In this document: positions 1 to 8,810 of the stretch, in pieces
How the letters are laid out: each line of letters begins with the position of its first letter
Numbering within the stretch: the first letter of the stretch is position 1
Origin: Methyloceanibacter sp.
GTDB taxonomy: Bacteria; Pseudomonadota; Alphaproteobacteria; Rhizobiales; Methyloligellaceae
Assembly: GCA_016649675.1 (NCBI GenBank)
Contig: JAENXG010000037.1
Location: forward strand, 1 to 14,203
Length of the DNA stretch: 14,203 nucleotides
Reading direction: 5' to 3'
Made by a program: the position numbers and the translations under genes
The notes under the pieces: generated by a model
Database searches by the model: none
Seen by the model: the letters and a program-made list of their open reading frames with translations, nothing else
What the model was told of the DNA's origin: nothing

Positions 1-3000
1 CGCCGCCGGAGTTGTCGACCAGGATGTCGTATCGTGCGGAGCGGTAGCGAACCATCATCTCGAAGCTCGGCCACGCCTTCGGGATGCACGGGTCCAGATG
101 CAGAACCTCACCCCGTAGGCGCAGTCCGAGGATGCTCTCGATACCCGCGCGTTGCATCCATCCCGCGGAGCCCGTGTACCACGTCCAGCCGCCGCGCCCG
201 ACGTGGCGCGGATTCGCATAGACGTCGGCGGCAACGACGTAGGGTTCCACCTTATAGCGCTGCACACCCGCCCGGCTCCGGGCGTGATTGATTGGGTTGA
301 TAAGAGAGAACAGGCGCCCCGCCTTGTCGCCTTGTCCGAGCCCCGCAAAGGCCATCACCGACCACGCCGCGGCGTGCGTATATTGACCCCCGTTCTCCCG
401 AATGCCCGGCGGATATCCCTTTATATATCCGGGATCGAGCCGCGTCTGGTCGAACGGCGGCGTGAATAGAAGCGCCAGTCCGTCCTCAGGACGGATCAGT
501 TCGCGCTCGACCGCCGCCATGGCGCGGGCGGCGCGCTCGCCGTCCGCGGCCCCCGAAATCACCGCCCAAGCTTGCGCGATCGAATCGATCCGGCACTCCT
601 CGCTTGTCGCCGAGCCAAGCGCCGTACCGTCGTCGAACCAGCCGCGCAAATACCAGTCTCCGTCCCACGCCTCACGCTCGAGCGAATAACCGAGGGCAGC
701 GGCTTGCGCTCGCCAAGAGGCGCCGCGGCCCGTCTCGTGGCGTGCATCGGCGAGCGGAGCGAATGCGGTGAGCGTTGAGTGCAGAAGCCAGCCGAGCCAG
801 ACGCTCTCCCCCTCGCCATGCTCACCGACGCGGTTCATGCCGTCGTTCCAGTCGCCGGTGCCGATCAACGGCAGGCCGTGGGCGCCGAACGTGAGGCTTC
901 GGTCAAGTCCGCGAGCGCAATGCTCGAACAGCGTGGCGGCCTCGTCGGAAACGGTGGGTTGGAAGAAGCTGTCGTGCTCGCCCACCGCGAGCCTCGGGCC
1001 CTCCAGGAAGGGAATCACCTCATCCAGGACGGCGTCGTCGCCAGTCGCGTCGATATAATGGGCAGTGGCGTAGGCGAGCCATGCGCGGTCGTCGGAGATC
1101 CGCGTGCGCACGCCCTGCCCCGACTCCGGCAGCCACCAGTGCTGAACGTCGCCTTCGACGAACTGCCGTGCCGCTGCTCGCAGCAAGTGCTCGCGCGTAA
1201 TCTCCGGTCGGGAGGCGGCGAGCGCCGTGCCGTCCTGAAGCTGATCGCGGAAGCCGTAGGCGCCGCTTGCCTGATAGAAGGCCGAGCGGGCCCAGATACG
1301 GCAGGAGAGCGTCTGATAGAGGAGCCAGCCATTCAGCATGATGTCCATCGGCCTATCAGGCGTCTTCACCCGGACCGCGCCGAGGACATCCTCCCAATAC
1401 CGGCCGACATCGGACAGAACGGTATCAAGATTGGTCGCGCGATAGCGCGCGATCAGGCTCCGCGCGTCTTCCTTGCTCGCAGCCTGGCCCAAAAAGAACA
1501 CGACTTCGACGGTGCCGTGCGGTGGAAGCTCGATGGTGGTGCGCAGCGCGGCACAGGGATCAAGCCCTGCCCCAACGGTGTTGGAGAGCGCCGTCGCCCT
1601 GGCGAGCGCTGCGGGGCTCGCGAGCGTACCGTTGCGGCCAATGAACTTCCGCCGGTCGCCCGTCCAGTCCGTTTGACCGAACTCCCGCCGGTCACCCGTC
1701 CAGTCCGTTTGATATCCGTTCAGATCGGCGAAGGCGACCCGAGATCCGAAAGCCGCGTTCCAGGCGTTGCGCGCGAACATCGCGCCGGTCACGGGATCAA
1801 TTTCCGTCGCCACGAACGGAGCCGAGACGGTCCGCGATGGACCGAGAACCCATTCGGCATAGGCAGTCACCGATAGGTGCCGGGTGCGGCTCGACGTGTT
1901 GTGTAGCTTGAGACGCGAGATCTTGATCGGATCGTCGAGCGGCACGAATTGCAGGAGATCGAGCGCAATCCCGTGCGCCGTATGCTCGAACCGGCTGTAT
2001 CCCCTCCCGTGGCGGGCGACGTAGCTGCCCGCCTCGTCGCGGATGGGCAGGGCAGTAGGGCCCCACAGGGTACCAGTGTCGTCGTCGTGCACATAGAACG
2101 CCTCCCCCGGACGATCGGTGACCGGATCGTTCGACCAGGGGGTGAGCTGGTTCTCGCGGCTGTTCACGGACCAGGTGGTGCCGCCGCCTTCGGTCGCCAC
2201 CTGAAACCCGAAGGCGGGATTGGCGACGATGTTTATCCAGGGGGCCGGCGTCGACTGACCAGAGCCGAGGATCGTTACATATTCCCGTCCGTCCTCAGCG
2301 AAGCCGCCGAGACCGTTGAAGAACTCGAGGTTCGGCAGAGACGGCGGCACCTTTGCCTCCGAAGCGAGGACGGCCCGCTTCGGAAGTGGTCGGGCATGAA
2401 TTCTGCGATCCGGAACCCGATCAAGCTGATCGGAAAGGCGCCCGCGCTCTCCCACGAACACCGCCCGCGCCACTGACGCGAGAAAGGCGCATGTCTCCGT
2501 CGAGATCAGGTCCGCTCTCAGTATGAAGACGCGGCCAGGAGGTCCTTCCACGCCGAACTGCGGCAGGGATCGGCTCTGCCGCACCAGCGTCTCGAGCCCA
2601 ATGTGAAGGTCCTGCACATAGGAAGACGAGCGCTCGTTGAGGATTACGAGATCGAAGGCGAACTGCTTCATCCGCAAATATTCGTACGCATGAAGCAATT
2701 GCCGGGCGACGTCGAGGTGCTCGGTGCCGGCGATGCGCAGCAGCACGATCGGCAGGTCGCCGGAAATGCTCAGTGGCCAGAGCCCCGATTGCGCGCCGGC
2801 GCCTCGAAAGATGGCGTCGGAGGAAGGTCTCAGGGCAGGAGCCGAGTAGATGAGGTGTCCCGCAAGACGCTGGAACATGCTTGCCTGGCCCCGACTGATT
2901 CCGAGGTGGCGGAGCTGCACCTGCGCCTGGGTCCAGGCGAGAGTCGCCGCCCGCTCGAAGGCGGTCGTGTCGCGATGCTTGTCGATGAGGTCAAGCAGCG

Positions 3001-6000
3001 CTTCGCGAGATGATGCGACCACGGTCCAAAAGGCGATGTGCACGATCGCGCCGGGGGCGATCCGCACGCGCCGGCGCAAGGCGAAGACCGCATCGAGCAC
3101 GGTACCGACCGTGTTCGAGAGCGGCCGGCCGTCGATCGCCGCGATCGCCGTTCGTACACTGCGGCTGCGGCCGAGGAACCGAGCCCTATCGGTTTCCACC
3201 TCGGGCTTTCCCACGGCGCCGCTATCGACGACAGCGAGATGTGCAGCCCAGATTTCTGGCTCGCTCGGGGCTCGCCGTCTCCGCGTCGCCAAAATGGCGC
3301 CGACTTCAGCCCGATATTCGGTTTCGACGAATAGCTTGGAAAAGGCTGGATGCGTGACGTCGGCAGCCTGGGGCGCCAGCACGAGCTCAGCGTAGGACGT
3401 GACGTCTATCTCCCTCAGGCGGGTGCCGGAGTTCGATATCGAAACGCGGCGGACCTCGGCATCGTCTTCGGCCGAGACGAGCACCTCCATGGTCGTCTTG
3501 AGCGTTCCGTCGCGGCGCGTGAACTCGGCGCGATCCTCGTTGAAAGCGACATCGTAGTCGTCGGGCTCGGTCCCGCTCGGCTGAAATCCAGCCGACCATA
3601 CGTTGCCGCTGTCGACGTCGCGCAAAAAGACATAGGAGCCCCAGTCGTCGCAGGTGGCGTCCTCGCGCCAACGAGTCACTGCCAGATCGCGCCAGCGGCT
3701 GTAACCCGAGCCTGCAGCCGTGAGCATCACCGAATAGCGGCCGTTCGAGAGAAGCTGGGTGACGGGCGTCGCGCCGTGCGCTGTGGTGAGTCGCCGTCCG
3801 CCCGGCGGTTCCACGTCCAAGATTTTGGCGGCTGACTCCGCCGCCGCCCAGGGATGCGCCGCCGCCACGCCACGCGGCGTGCGCTCCTGCAGCAACAGCT
3901 CCGTTGCCTGCACGATGGGCTCGGCGTGGAACCGCGTCCGCATCGCGCCGTCGAGAAGCGCGTCGGCGATGGCCACGATCGTCATGCCCTGATGGTGCGC
4001 CATAAAGGCCCGCACGATAACGATGCTTTTGCCTTCCGGCAGGCGGCTCGGCGTGTAGTCCAGGGCCTCGTAGAAGCCATAGCGGCCACTCGCACCGACT
4101 GCGGCGAGCAGATCGAAGTTGCGCGCTGCAGCCTGCGGATCGACCATGCTCGCGAGCGCGGTGGCATAAGGGGCAACGACGACGTTCTCACCTAGCCCGC
4201 GCTTTAGACCAAGGCCGGGCACGCCGAAGTTCGAATACTGGTAGGTGAACTCCAGGTCGCGGGCGTTGTACGCGGATTCCGAAACGCCCCAAGGCACCCC
4301 GAGCTTGGCCCCGTAGGCGATCTGGCGCTGCACGATCAGCCGGCTCGTCCCTTCGACGAGGCTGCCCTCCGGCGCCCGCATGACGAGCGATGGCATCAGA
4401 TATTCGAACATCGACCCCGACCAGGAGAGCAGCGCCGCGCCGCGCGAGACGGGCGTGACGGCGCGGCCAAGGTGGAACCAGTGGCGGGCCGGAACGTCTC
4501 CCTTGGCGATCGCCATGAAGCTCGCCAGCCGCGCCTCGGAGGCGAGGAGATCGTAACAGCTCGGGTCGAGCGTGCCCTCGGCGACGAGATAACCGATCGA
4601 GAGCAGCTTGCGGTCGTGGTCAAGCAGAAAGCCGAACTCCATTGCGAGCGCTGTCGCCCGCGCGGTCTCCTCCAGGGCCGAGAGACGCGCCGCCGAAGAA
4701 GCGGCTGCCTCCGCCGACCCTTCGATATCACGGCGGTGGCTCTCGATCGCCCTTCGGGTCGCCTCCGCCCAGAAGAGCATGTCGGCGCCGGTGCCGTCGC
4801 TTCGTTCGGTTGCGAGCGCAAGGGCGATGTCCGCCAGGGTCTCCGCGTCGACCGCGAGCGTCGAGAGACGTTTCGCGATCCCGTCGCCGTCGACGAGTGT
4901 CCATCGCAGGTTGGCCGCCAGCACGGCGAGCGCCTCGTCCAGCTGGCGCCACGTCACCGTTTGCGTTCGCCGACCTTCGCGCAGCCGGCCCGCCTCTTCG
5001 CGCATAAGCTCGAGCGCGTCTGCGATACCGGCAAGACGCCGCTCGTCGGTGAGCGGCTGAGCCGCCCATTCCCGGCACGCATTGGCGAGAGCGATGAGGT
5101 GCCCGGCCAAATTGCCGCTATCGACGGAAGATACATATTGGGGATCGAGCGGGCGCAGATCCCGCGTGTCGTACCAGTTGTAGAAATGGCCGCGGAAGCG
5201 CGCGAGCCGGTTCATGGTGGATAGGGTCGCCTCCAGCCGCTCGATCGCATCGATCGTTCCCGTCCATCCCAAGTCGCGGGCGCTCACCACCGATAGGAGA
5301 TAGAGGCCGAGATTCGTCGGCGAGGTCCTATGCGCCAACGCCGGCGCCGGATCTTCCTGGAAATTGTCCGGCGGCAGCAACTGATCGGCCGGCGTCACGA
5401 AGGTCTCGAAGAACCGCCAGGTCCGCCGGGCGATCAGTCGCAGGGCTCGGGCGTCGCCATGGGACATTGAGAGCTTGCCCGCCACGGCAGGAGATCGGCT
5501 CGTCCAGCGGGCGATCGCCGGCGAGGCGATCCAGAGCGCCGCGAACGGCAACGCGAGCGGCCAAGTCCCGTGCCCCCACGCCGAAGCGACGAGCACCGCC
5601 ACAGCGGCGATGACGATCGCCCCGGCCATCTGACGATAGAAGCCGAAAAGGTCGAGCCTCGGACCGATCGCTGCCTGCGCGGCCGGAACCCACTCGAGCA
5701 GATGCCGCCTGGTAACGAACAGCCGGGTGAGGGTTCGTGCGATCGCGTCGCCCATCAGCCACGCCTGATGCGCAAGGAAGCTGATCATGAGCGCCGACTG
5801 GGCGAGAGCGAGGCGGAGATCAGCGCTGAGCGCTCCGAGATAGCTGCGAACCGTGATTCCGGTCCGCTCCGGGATCACGGCAGCGACGACTGGAATCAGG
5901 GTCGGCAGTACGATCGTCGCGAGTACGAAGAAAGTCCAAATCGCCGCTGCCTCGAACGACAAGGTCCATCCGACCAGCAAGGCGAGGACTGCAGCCGGAG

Positions 6001-8479
6001 CCGACAGCGTACGTCGCAGATTGTCGACCATTTTCCAGCGGCCGATCGCCAGGATGGCGCCACGCTTCCGATCCTCGCTGACGACGGGGCCCCGACCCAA
6101 GATCCAGGGTAGCAATTGCCAATCGCCGCGCGCCCAGCGGTGGTGCCGCAGGGCCGCCACGTCGTAGCGGGCGGGGAACTCGTCGACCACCTCGACGTCG
6201 GAGGCGAGACCGGCGCGCGCGAACACGCCCTCGAACAGATCGTGGCTCAGCAGCGTAGAGTCCAAAACACGGCCGGCGACTGCGGCCTCAAAGGGGTCGA
6301 CCTCGTAGATGCCCTTGCCAGCATAGGAGCCTTCGCCGAACATATCCTGGTACACGTCGGACACGGCGGCGGCATAAGGGTCGATGCCGCTCATGCCGGA
6401 GAAGACTCGCTGGAACAGCGATCCCTCGCGGCCGATCGGCAGTGACGGCGTGACTCGCGGCTGCAGCACCGCGTAGCCCTCGACGACTCTGCCGGCGTCG
6501 GCGTCGAAGCGCGGCCGGTTGAGTGGGTGCGCCATCTTGCCGATTAGCCGGCGAACCGTTTCGCGCGGAAGTTTCGTGTCGGCGTCGAGCGTGACGACGT
6601 AGCGAACATCAGCGGGCACGACGCAAGGCTGTTGGGCCGTAGACACGAAAGTCGTCTCGGTCGCGCCGCGCAGCAGCCGGTTTAGCTCGTGCAGTTTACC
6701 GCGCTTGCGCTCCCAGCCGATCCAACATCCTTCGCCTTCGTTCCAGACTCGCCGGCGATGGAGCAGCAGGAAGCGGTCGCCGCCGGGCATGGCGCCGTGG
6801 CGCTGGTTCAGCCTTGCAATACCCTCCGCTGCAGCGGCGAGAAGAGCCGCATCGCTTTCGAGGTGCTCGGTCATTGCATCGACCCAGTCGGAGAGCAGTG
6901 CGAAATGAAGGTTGCCTTCCGGGCTGGCGAGATAATGGATCTCCAGCCGCTCGATCTGCTCCTCGATAGACTCGTGTGTCGTCAGCAGCGTCGGCACCGC
7001 GACGAGCGTGCGCAAATGCGAGGGCACGCCGTCGCGCAGGGCCAAAGCGGGGAGGATCCTGGCGCCAAAGCTGCCTGTCACGCCCCGGTTCACCAGCGCG
7101 ACGGCCGCGTCGATGGCGGGAATCGCACCCAGGCCAGCGAGCAGGCTCAGCCATGCCCCATGCAGCCCAACGGCAGCGAGCGCGAACAGCGGCCAGGCAA
7201 GGATAACCGCGGCGGCAACTGCAACAGCGCTGACATAGCCCCCAATACCGATCGCCCGGCTCGCTCGTCCAAGCCAAGTGTGAGGCGGAGGCCGAAAGCC
7301 GATCCCCACCTCGAACGCGGCGCGACCTCCACCGACAAGATGATAGCCAGGATCGCCCTGGCGGCCTTCCACCACGCTCGCGCCTGCATATGTGGCTTGC
7401 TCCGTGGCCAACACGGCGCGGCGCGCGATCTCGATCTCGGTGCGATCTGAGCCACGCGCCAGTTCCTCGATGGCGCTGCGATAGAGATTGCGCGTCGAGA
7501 AATCCATCTCGGGAAAGGCGCCCGCTCCGGCGAGCACGTCGTCAACAAAGCTGATGCGCTCGAACAACTCAGTCCAATCGACGTCGGAGATCATGCGCAT
7601 ACTGGTGATGATGTTGCGTACCGTCACGGTCGCAGCGCCCTGCCTCTGGTGTTCGTCGCGGACGACTGCGTCGGCAGTGGTTCCCTGCGCCGCGAGACGC
7701 TGGTCGAGCCACGTTAGGGCCGACATGATCCGCGGATCCTGATCGCGCAGTCTGTGCACGAGTTGAACCGCGAATGCGTCGGGGAGCTGGGCGCGTCGGT
7801 AGCCAGCGAGCACCACCGGCACCGGTTCGGCCGTGTATCCGCCGGCGCCCAACAGCCGGTCGGCGAGATTGTCGGCTTCCTCGCGTGAGGTGCGACTGTG
7901 CACCATCCGCTCCGCCAGCCGCCTGAGATTCTCGACGAGCACGATCCGCAGGGTGATGGCCACCGCCCAGAGTTCACCGATCGTCAGTGGCTGGACCTCC
8001 TGGTAGGCCCGCACGTAGCCGGCCAGTATTTCGGGATCGAAGCGGCTATCCGTGTGGGCGACGAAGGCCCAGGCCACGCCGAGCACGCGCGGATATCCCG
8101 GGAACGGTCCCTCAGCAAGCTTGGGCAGCTGGCGGTAATAGCCCGGGGGCAGGTCGGAGCGGATGTCGCGGATCTGCCTCTCCACGACATGGTAGTTGTC
8201 GATTAGCCATTCGGCCGCCGGGGTAATCGCCCGCTCCTCGCTAATCGCCTTGGCGATAGTGCGATAGGCCTGGAGTAGCACCGCTTCGTTGTCGACGAGT
8301 CGACCCGCCAGCGGATTGCCCTTGGCCGCCTTCGGCGTGACGGGCTGCGCGGCCGCGAGGCTCCGCGCATGTTCCTCCAGGCGCTCCACGCTGAAGAGCT
8401 CTGCGCGAATAGGGTCTCGATTGTTCCAGGGTGACATCGAGGGCGCGTGCACGAAGGCGCGGCGGATGAGCGGTATCAA
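1..8479 (-). CDS. ndvB: Cyclic beta-1,2-glucan synthase (NdvB/ChvB/Cgs), C-terminus cut by window edge
   Basis: In this family the inner-membrane enzyme polymerises glucose from UDP-glucose on itself, controls chain length and cyclises the product, which an NdvA/ChvA-type exporter moves to the periplasm. The frame is open without a stop from the start region to base 1 (about 2,826 codons; family usually about 2,800-2,900), so only a short tail is missing. Visible in order, numbering from the TTG: conserved N-terminus (PIRAELFSVERLEEHA, about 23-38); membrane segments about 414-454; GT84-type glycosyltransferase with TLDADT (about 630), SHDLFEG (about 744) and RHHRWARGDW (about 778-787, the QxxRW position); membrane segments about 820-870, 897 and 950-990; glucoamylase-like domain with NWYDTRDL (about 1097) and LLSWSGSMFEYL (about 1354); and a GH94 region with GDWNDGMN, putative catalytic Asp about 2546. 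The start is either TTG 8479, preceded by AGAAAGGG, or ATG 8437, which has no visible ribosome site. An in-frame stop lies at 8495-8497. No exporter gene is in view. Identification is very secure; the exact start is not. Confidence 0.96.
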   Translation of the reverse strand, partial: MIPLIRRAFVHAPSMSPWNNRDPIRAELFSVERLEEHARSLAAAQPVTPKAAKGNPLAGRLVDNEAVLLQAYRTIAKAISEERAITPAAEWLIDNYHVVERQIRDIRSDLPPGYYRQLPKLAEGPFPGYPRVLGVAWAFVAHTDSRFDPEILAGYVRAYQEVQPLTIGELWAVAITLRIVLVENLRRLAERMVHSRTSREEADNLADRLLGAGGYTAEPVPVVLAGYRRAQLPDAFAVQLVHRLRDQDPRIMSALTWLDQRLAAQGTTADAVVRDEHQRQGAATVTVRNIITSMRMISDVDWTELFERISFVDDVLAGAGAFPEMDFSTRNLYRSAIEELARGSDRTEIEIARRAVLATEQATYAGASVVEGRQGDPGYHLVGGGRAAFEVGIGFRPPPHTWLGRASRAIGIGGYVSAVAVAAAVILAWPLFALAAVGLHGAWLSLLAGLGAIPAIDAAVALVNRGVTGSFGARILPALALRDGVPSHLRTLVAVPTLLTTHESIEEQIERLEIHYLASPEGNLHFALLSDWVDAMTEHLESDAALLAAAAEGIARLNQRHGAMPGGDRFLLLHRRRVWNEGEGCWIGWERKRGKLHELNRLLRGATETTFVSTAQQPCVVPADVRYVVTLDADTKLPRETVRRLIGKMAHPLNRPRFDADAGRVVEGYAVLQPRVTPSLPIGREGSLFQRVFSGMSGIDPYAAAVSDVYQDMFGEGSYAGKGIYEVDPFEAAVAGRVLDSTLLSHDLFEGVFARAGLASDVEVVDEFPARYDVAALRHHRWARGDWQLLPWILGRGPVVSEDRKRGAILAIGRWKMVDNLRRTLSAPAAVLALLVGWTLSFEAAAIWTFFVLATIVLPTLIPVVAAVIPERTGITVRSYLGALSADLRLALAQSALMISFLAHQAWLMGDAIARTLTRLFVTRRHLLEWVPAAQAAIGPRLDLFGFYRQMAGAIVIAAVAVLVASAWGHGTWPLALPFAALWIASPAIARWTSRSPAVAGKLSMSHGDARALRLIARRTWRFFETFVTPADQLLPPDNFQEDPAPALAHRTSPTNLGLYLLSVVSARDLGWTGTIDAIERLEATLSTMNRLARFRGHFYNWYDTRDLRPLDPQYVSSVDSGNLAGHLIALANACREWAAQPLTDERRLAGIADALELMREEAGRLREGRRTQTVTWRQLDEALAVLAANLRWTLVDGDGIAKRLSTLAVDAETLADIALALATERSDGTGADMLFWAEATRRAIESHRRDIEGSAEAAASSAARLSALEETARATALAMEFGFLLDHDRKLLSIGYLVAEGTLDPSCYDLLASEARLASFMAIAKGDVPARHWFHLGRAVTPVSRGAALLSWSGSMFEYLMPSLVMRAPEGSLVEGTSRLIVQRQIAYGAKLGVPWGVSESAYNARDLEFTYQYSNFGVPGLGLKRGLGENVVVAPYATALASMVDPQAAARNFDLLAAVGASGRYGFYEALDYTPSRLPEGKSIVIVRAFMAHHQGMTIVAIADALLDGAMRTRFHAEPIVQATELLLQERTPRGVAAAHPWAAAESAAKILDVEPPGGRRLTTAHGATPVTQLLSNGRYSVMLTAAGSGYSRWRDLAVTRWREDATCDDWGSYVFLRDVDSGNVWSAGFQPSGTEPDDYDVAFNEDRAEFTRRDGTLKTTMEVLVSAEDDAEVRRVSISNSGTRLREIDVTSYAELVLAPQAADVTHPAFSKLFVETEYRAEVGAILATRRRRAPSEPEIWAAHLAVVDSGAVGKPEVETDRARFLGRSRSVRTAIAAIDGRPLSNTVGTVLDAVFALRRRVRIAPGAIVHIAFWTVVASSREALLDLIDKHRDTTAFERAATLAWTQAQVQLRHLGISRGQASMFQRLAGHLIYSAPALRPSSDAIFRGAGAQSGLWPLSISGDLPIVLLRIAGTEHLDVARQLLHAYEYLRMKQFAFDLVILNERSSSYVQDLHIGLETLVRQSRSLPQFGVEGPPGRVFILRADLISTETCAFLASVARAVFVGERGRLSDQLDRVPDRRIHARPLPKRAVLASEAKVPPSLPNLEFFNGLGGFAEDGREYVTILGSGQSTPAPWINIVANPAFGFQVATEGGGTTWSVNSRENQLTPWSNDPVTDRPGEAFYVHDDDTGTLWGPTALPIRDEAGSYVARHGRGYSRFEHTAHGIALDLLQFVPLDDPIKISRLKLHNTSSRTRHLSVTAYAEWVLGPSRTVSAPFVATEIDPVTGAMFARNAWNAAFGSRVAFADLNGYQTDWTGDRREFGQTDWTGDRRKFIGRNGTLASPAALARATALSNTVGAGLDPCAALRTTIELPPHGTVEVVFFLGQAASKEDARSLIARYRATNLDTVLSDVGRYWEDVLGAVRVKTPDRPMDIMLNGWLLYQTLSCRIWARSAFYQASGAYGFRDQLQDGTALAASRPEITREHLLRAAARQFVEGDVQHWWLPESGQGVRTRISDDRAWLAYATAHYIDATGDDAVLDEVIPFLEGPRLAVGEHDSFFQPTVSDEAATLFEHCARGLDRSLTFGAHGLPLIGTGDWNDGMNRVGEHGEGESVWLGWLLHSTLTAFAPLADARHETGRGASWRAQAAALGYSLEREAWDGDWYLRGWFDDGTALGSATSEECRIDSIAQAWAVISGAADGERAARAMAAVERELIRPEDGLALLFTPPFDQTRLDPGYIKGYPPGIRENGGQYTHAAAWSVMAFAGLGQGDKAGRLFSLINPINHARSRAGVQRYKVEPYVVAADVYANPRHVGRGGWTWYTGSAGWMQRAGIESILGLRLRGEVLHLDPCIPKAWPSFEMMVRYRSARYDILVDNSGG
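1640..1711 (-). repeat. 36-bp in-frame tandem duplication inside ndvB
   Basis: Minus-strand copies at 1711-1676 and 1675-1640 begin with the same bases (CAAACGGACTGGACGGG) and differ at only four positions. They encode QTDWTGDRREFG followed by QTDWTGDRRKFI, so 12 codons are repeated and the frame is kept. As I recall the family, most relatives carry one TDWTGDRR-F-GRNG motif here. The duplication falls in the GH94 half, about residues 2257-2280. Confidence 0.85.
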
Positions 8480-8483
8480 TTGG

Positions 8484-8491
8484 CCCTTTCT
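8484..8491 (-). promoter_or_regulatory. Candidate ribosome binding site for the TTG start of ndvB
   Basis: Reading the minus strand, AGAAAGGG ends four bases before a TTG at 8479. The alternative ATG at 8437 and a GTG at 8452 have no purine-rich site in front of them. This favours a start 14 codons upstream of the first ATG, but homologue alignment could overturn it. Confidence 0.45.
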
Positions 8492-8554
8492 GCCCTAAGG
8501 GGTCGGCTATCCGCCCGCTCTGTCCCGCGGAGACCGGGAATACGTGCGAACGGG

Positions 8555-8578
8555 CCAACTATAAATCTAAATAGTTGG
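8555..8578. promoter_or_regulatory. Perfect dyad upstream of ndvB, possible operator
   Basis: CCAACTAT and ATAGTTGG form perfect 8-bp arms around an 8-base AT-only-but-one centre (AAATCTAA), giving a 24-bp dyad in an otherwise GC-rich spacer. It lies 75 bp upstream of the TTG start and 117 bp upstream of the ATG. The symmetry fits a dimeric transcription factor site overlapping or near the ndvB promoter. It could also form an RNA hairpin, but no T-run follows, which argues against a classic terminator. Confidence 0.5.
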
Positions 8579-8617
8579 TCCGAGGGGCAAAGAAGAGAGG
8601 TCGGCAGGATCGGAGAA

Positions 8618-8641
8618 GTCTGCTTATGACCCATAGCTGAC
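8618..8641 (+). repeat. 24-bp dispersed quasi-palindromic element, copy 1
   Basis: GTCTGCT and AGCTGAC arms flank a 10-base centre containing TGACCCAT. Arm pairing has one mismatch. It matches the copies at 10271, 12172, 13165 and 13211 in length and orientation. Confidence 0.65.
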
Positions 8642-8707
8642 GTCACCCCCTAATTTGATTTCCCTTTTGGCTGCGTCGCTCCCGGCGTTACGCCTGGTTT
8701 TGGTGGG

Positions 8708-8722
8708 TGGCCGCTGCGGCCA
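8708..8722. repeat. 15-bp inverted repeat upstream of the DUF1036-TPR gene
   Basis: TGGCCGC and GCGGCCA are perfect 7-bp arms around a single T, about 90 bp before the start of the DUF1036-TPR gene. It could be a protein-binding site. A repeat this GC-rich and short can also occur by chance here. Confidence 0.35.
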
Positions 8723-8800
8723 TGCAGGTGCATTCGCGAACTCCCCGGAAAATGCTACCGTCGCGTTGCGTTGCGGTTCGCCGGCAGGCAATGCTGTTTG

Positions 8801-8807
8801 GGAGGGG
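8801..8807 (+). promoter_or_regulatory. Ribosome binding site that fixes the DUF1036-TPR start
   Basis: GGAGGGG sits just upstream of ATG 8811; counting GGAGG as the core leaves a five-base spacer. The open frame begins earlier, at 8655. This site and the signal peptide that follows decide for 8811. Confidence 0.8.
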
Positions 8808-8810
8808 TCA

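Larger units (their letters stand above)
8480..8810. other. Divergent intergenic region between ndvB and the DUF1036-TPR gene
   Basis: This 331-base spacer separates two outward-facing genes, so it should hold both promoters. It contains an AT-rich dyad (8555-8578), one copy of the 24-bp dispersed element (8618-8641), a TGACGTCA octamer (8638-8645) and a 15-bp inverted repeat (8708-8722). I see no clean -35/-10 pair on either strand. The plus frame of the downstream gene is open back to 8655, but that stretch does not look like protein. Confidence 0.6.

Noticed and set aside
779..1876. 365-codon plus-strand open frame
   Set aside because: It lies wholly antisense to the GH94 part of ndvB, whose minus frame gives clear family motifs (GDWNDGMN, TDWTGDRR). 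The plus translation has no recognisable domain and is typical of antisense frames in GC-rich genes.
4472..5224. 250-codon plus-strand open frame
   Set aside because: Antisense to the glucoamylase-like domain of ndvB; charged and compositionally odd, with no family signature.
6689..7450. 253-codon plus-strand open frame
   Set aside because: Antisense to the glycosyltransferase and membrane part of ndvB; no domain-like pattern.
8638..8645. TGACGTCA octamer
   Set aside because: A perfect 8-bp palindrome, but too short to support as a site; it partly overlaps the dispersed element.
8655..8810. Upstream extension of the DUF1036-TPR frame to ATG 8655
   Set aside because: It would bury the signal peptide 52 residues inside the protein, and ATG 8811 has a strong GGAGGGG site right in front.
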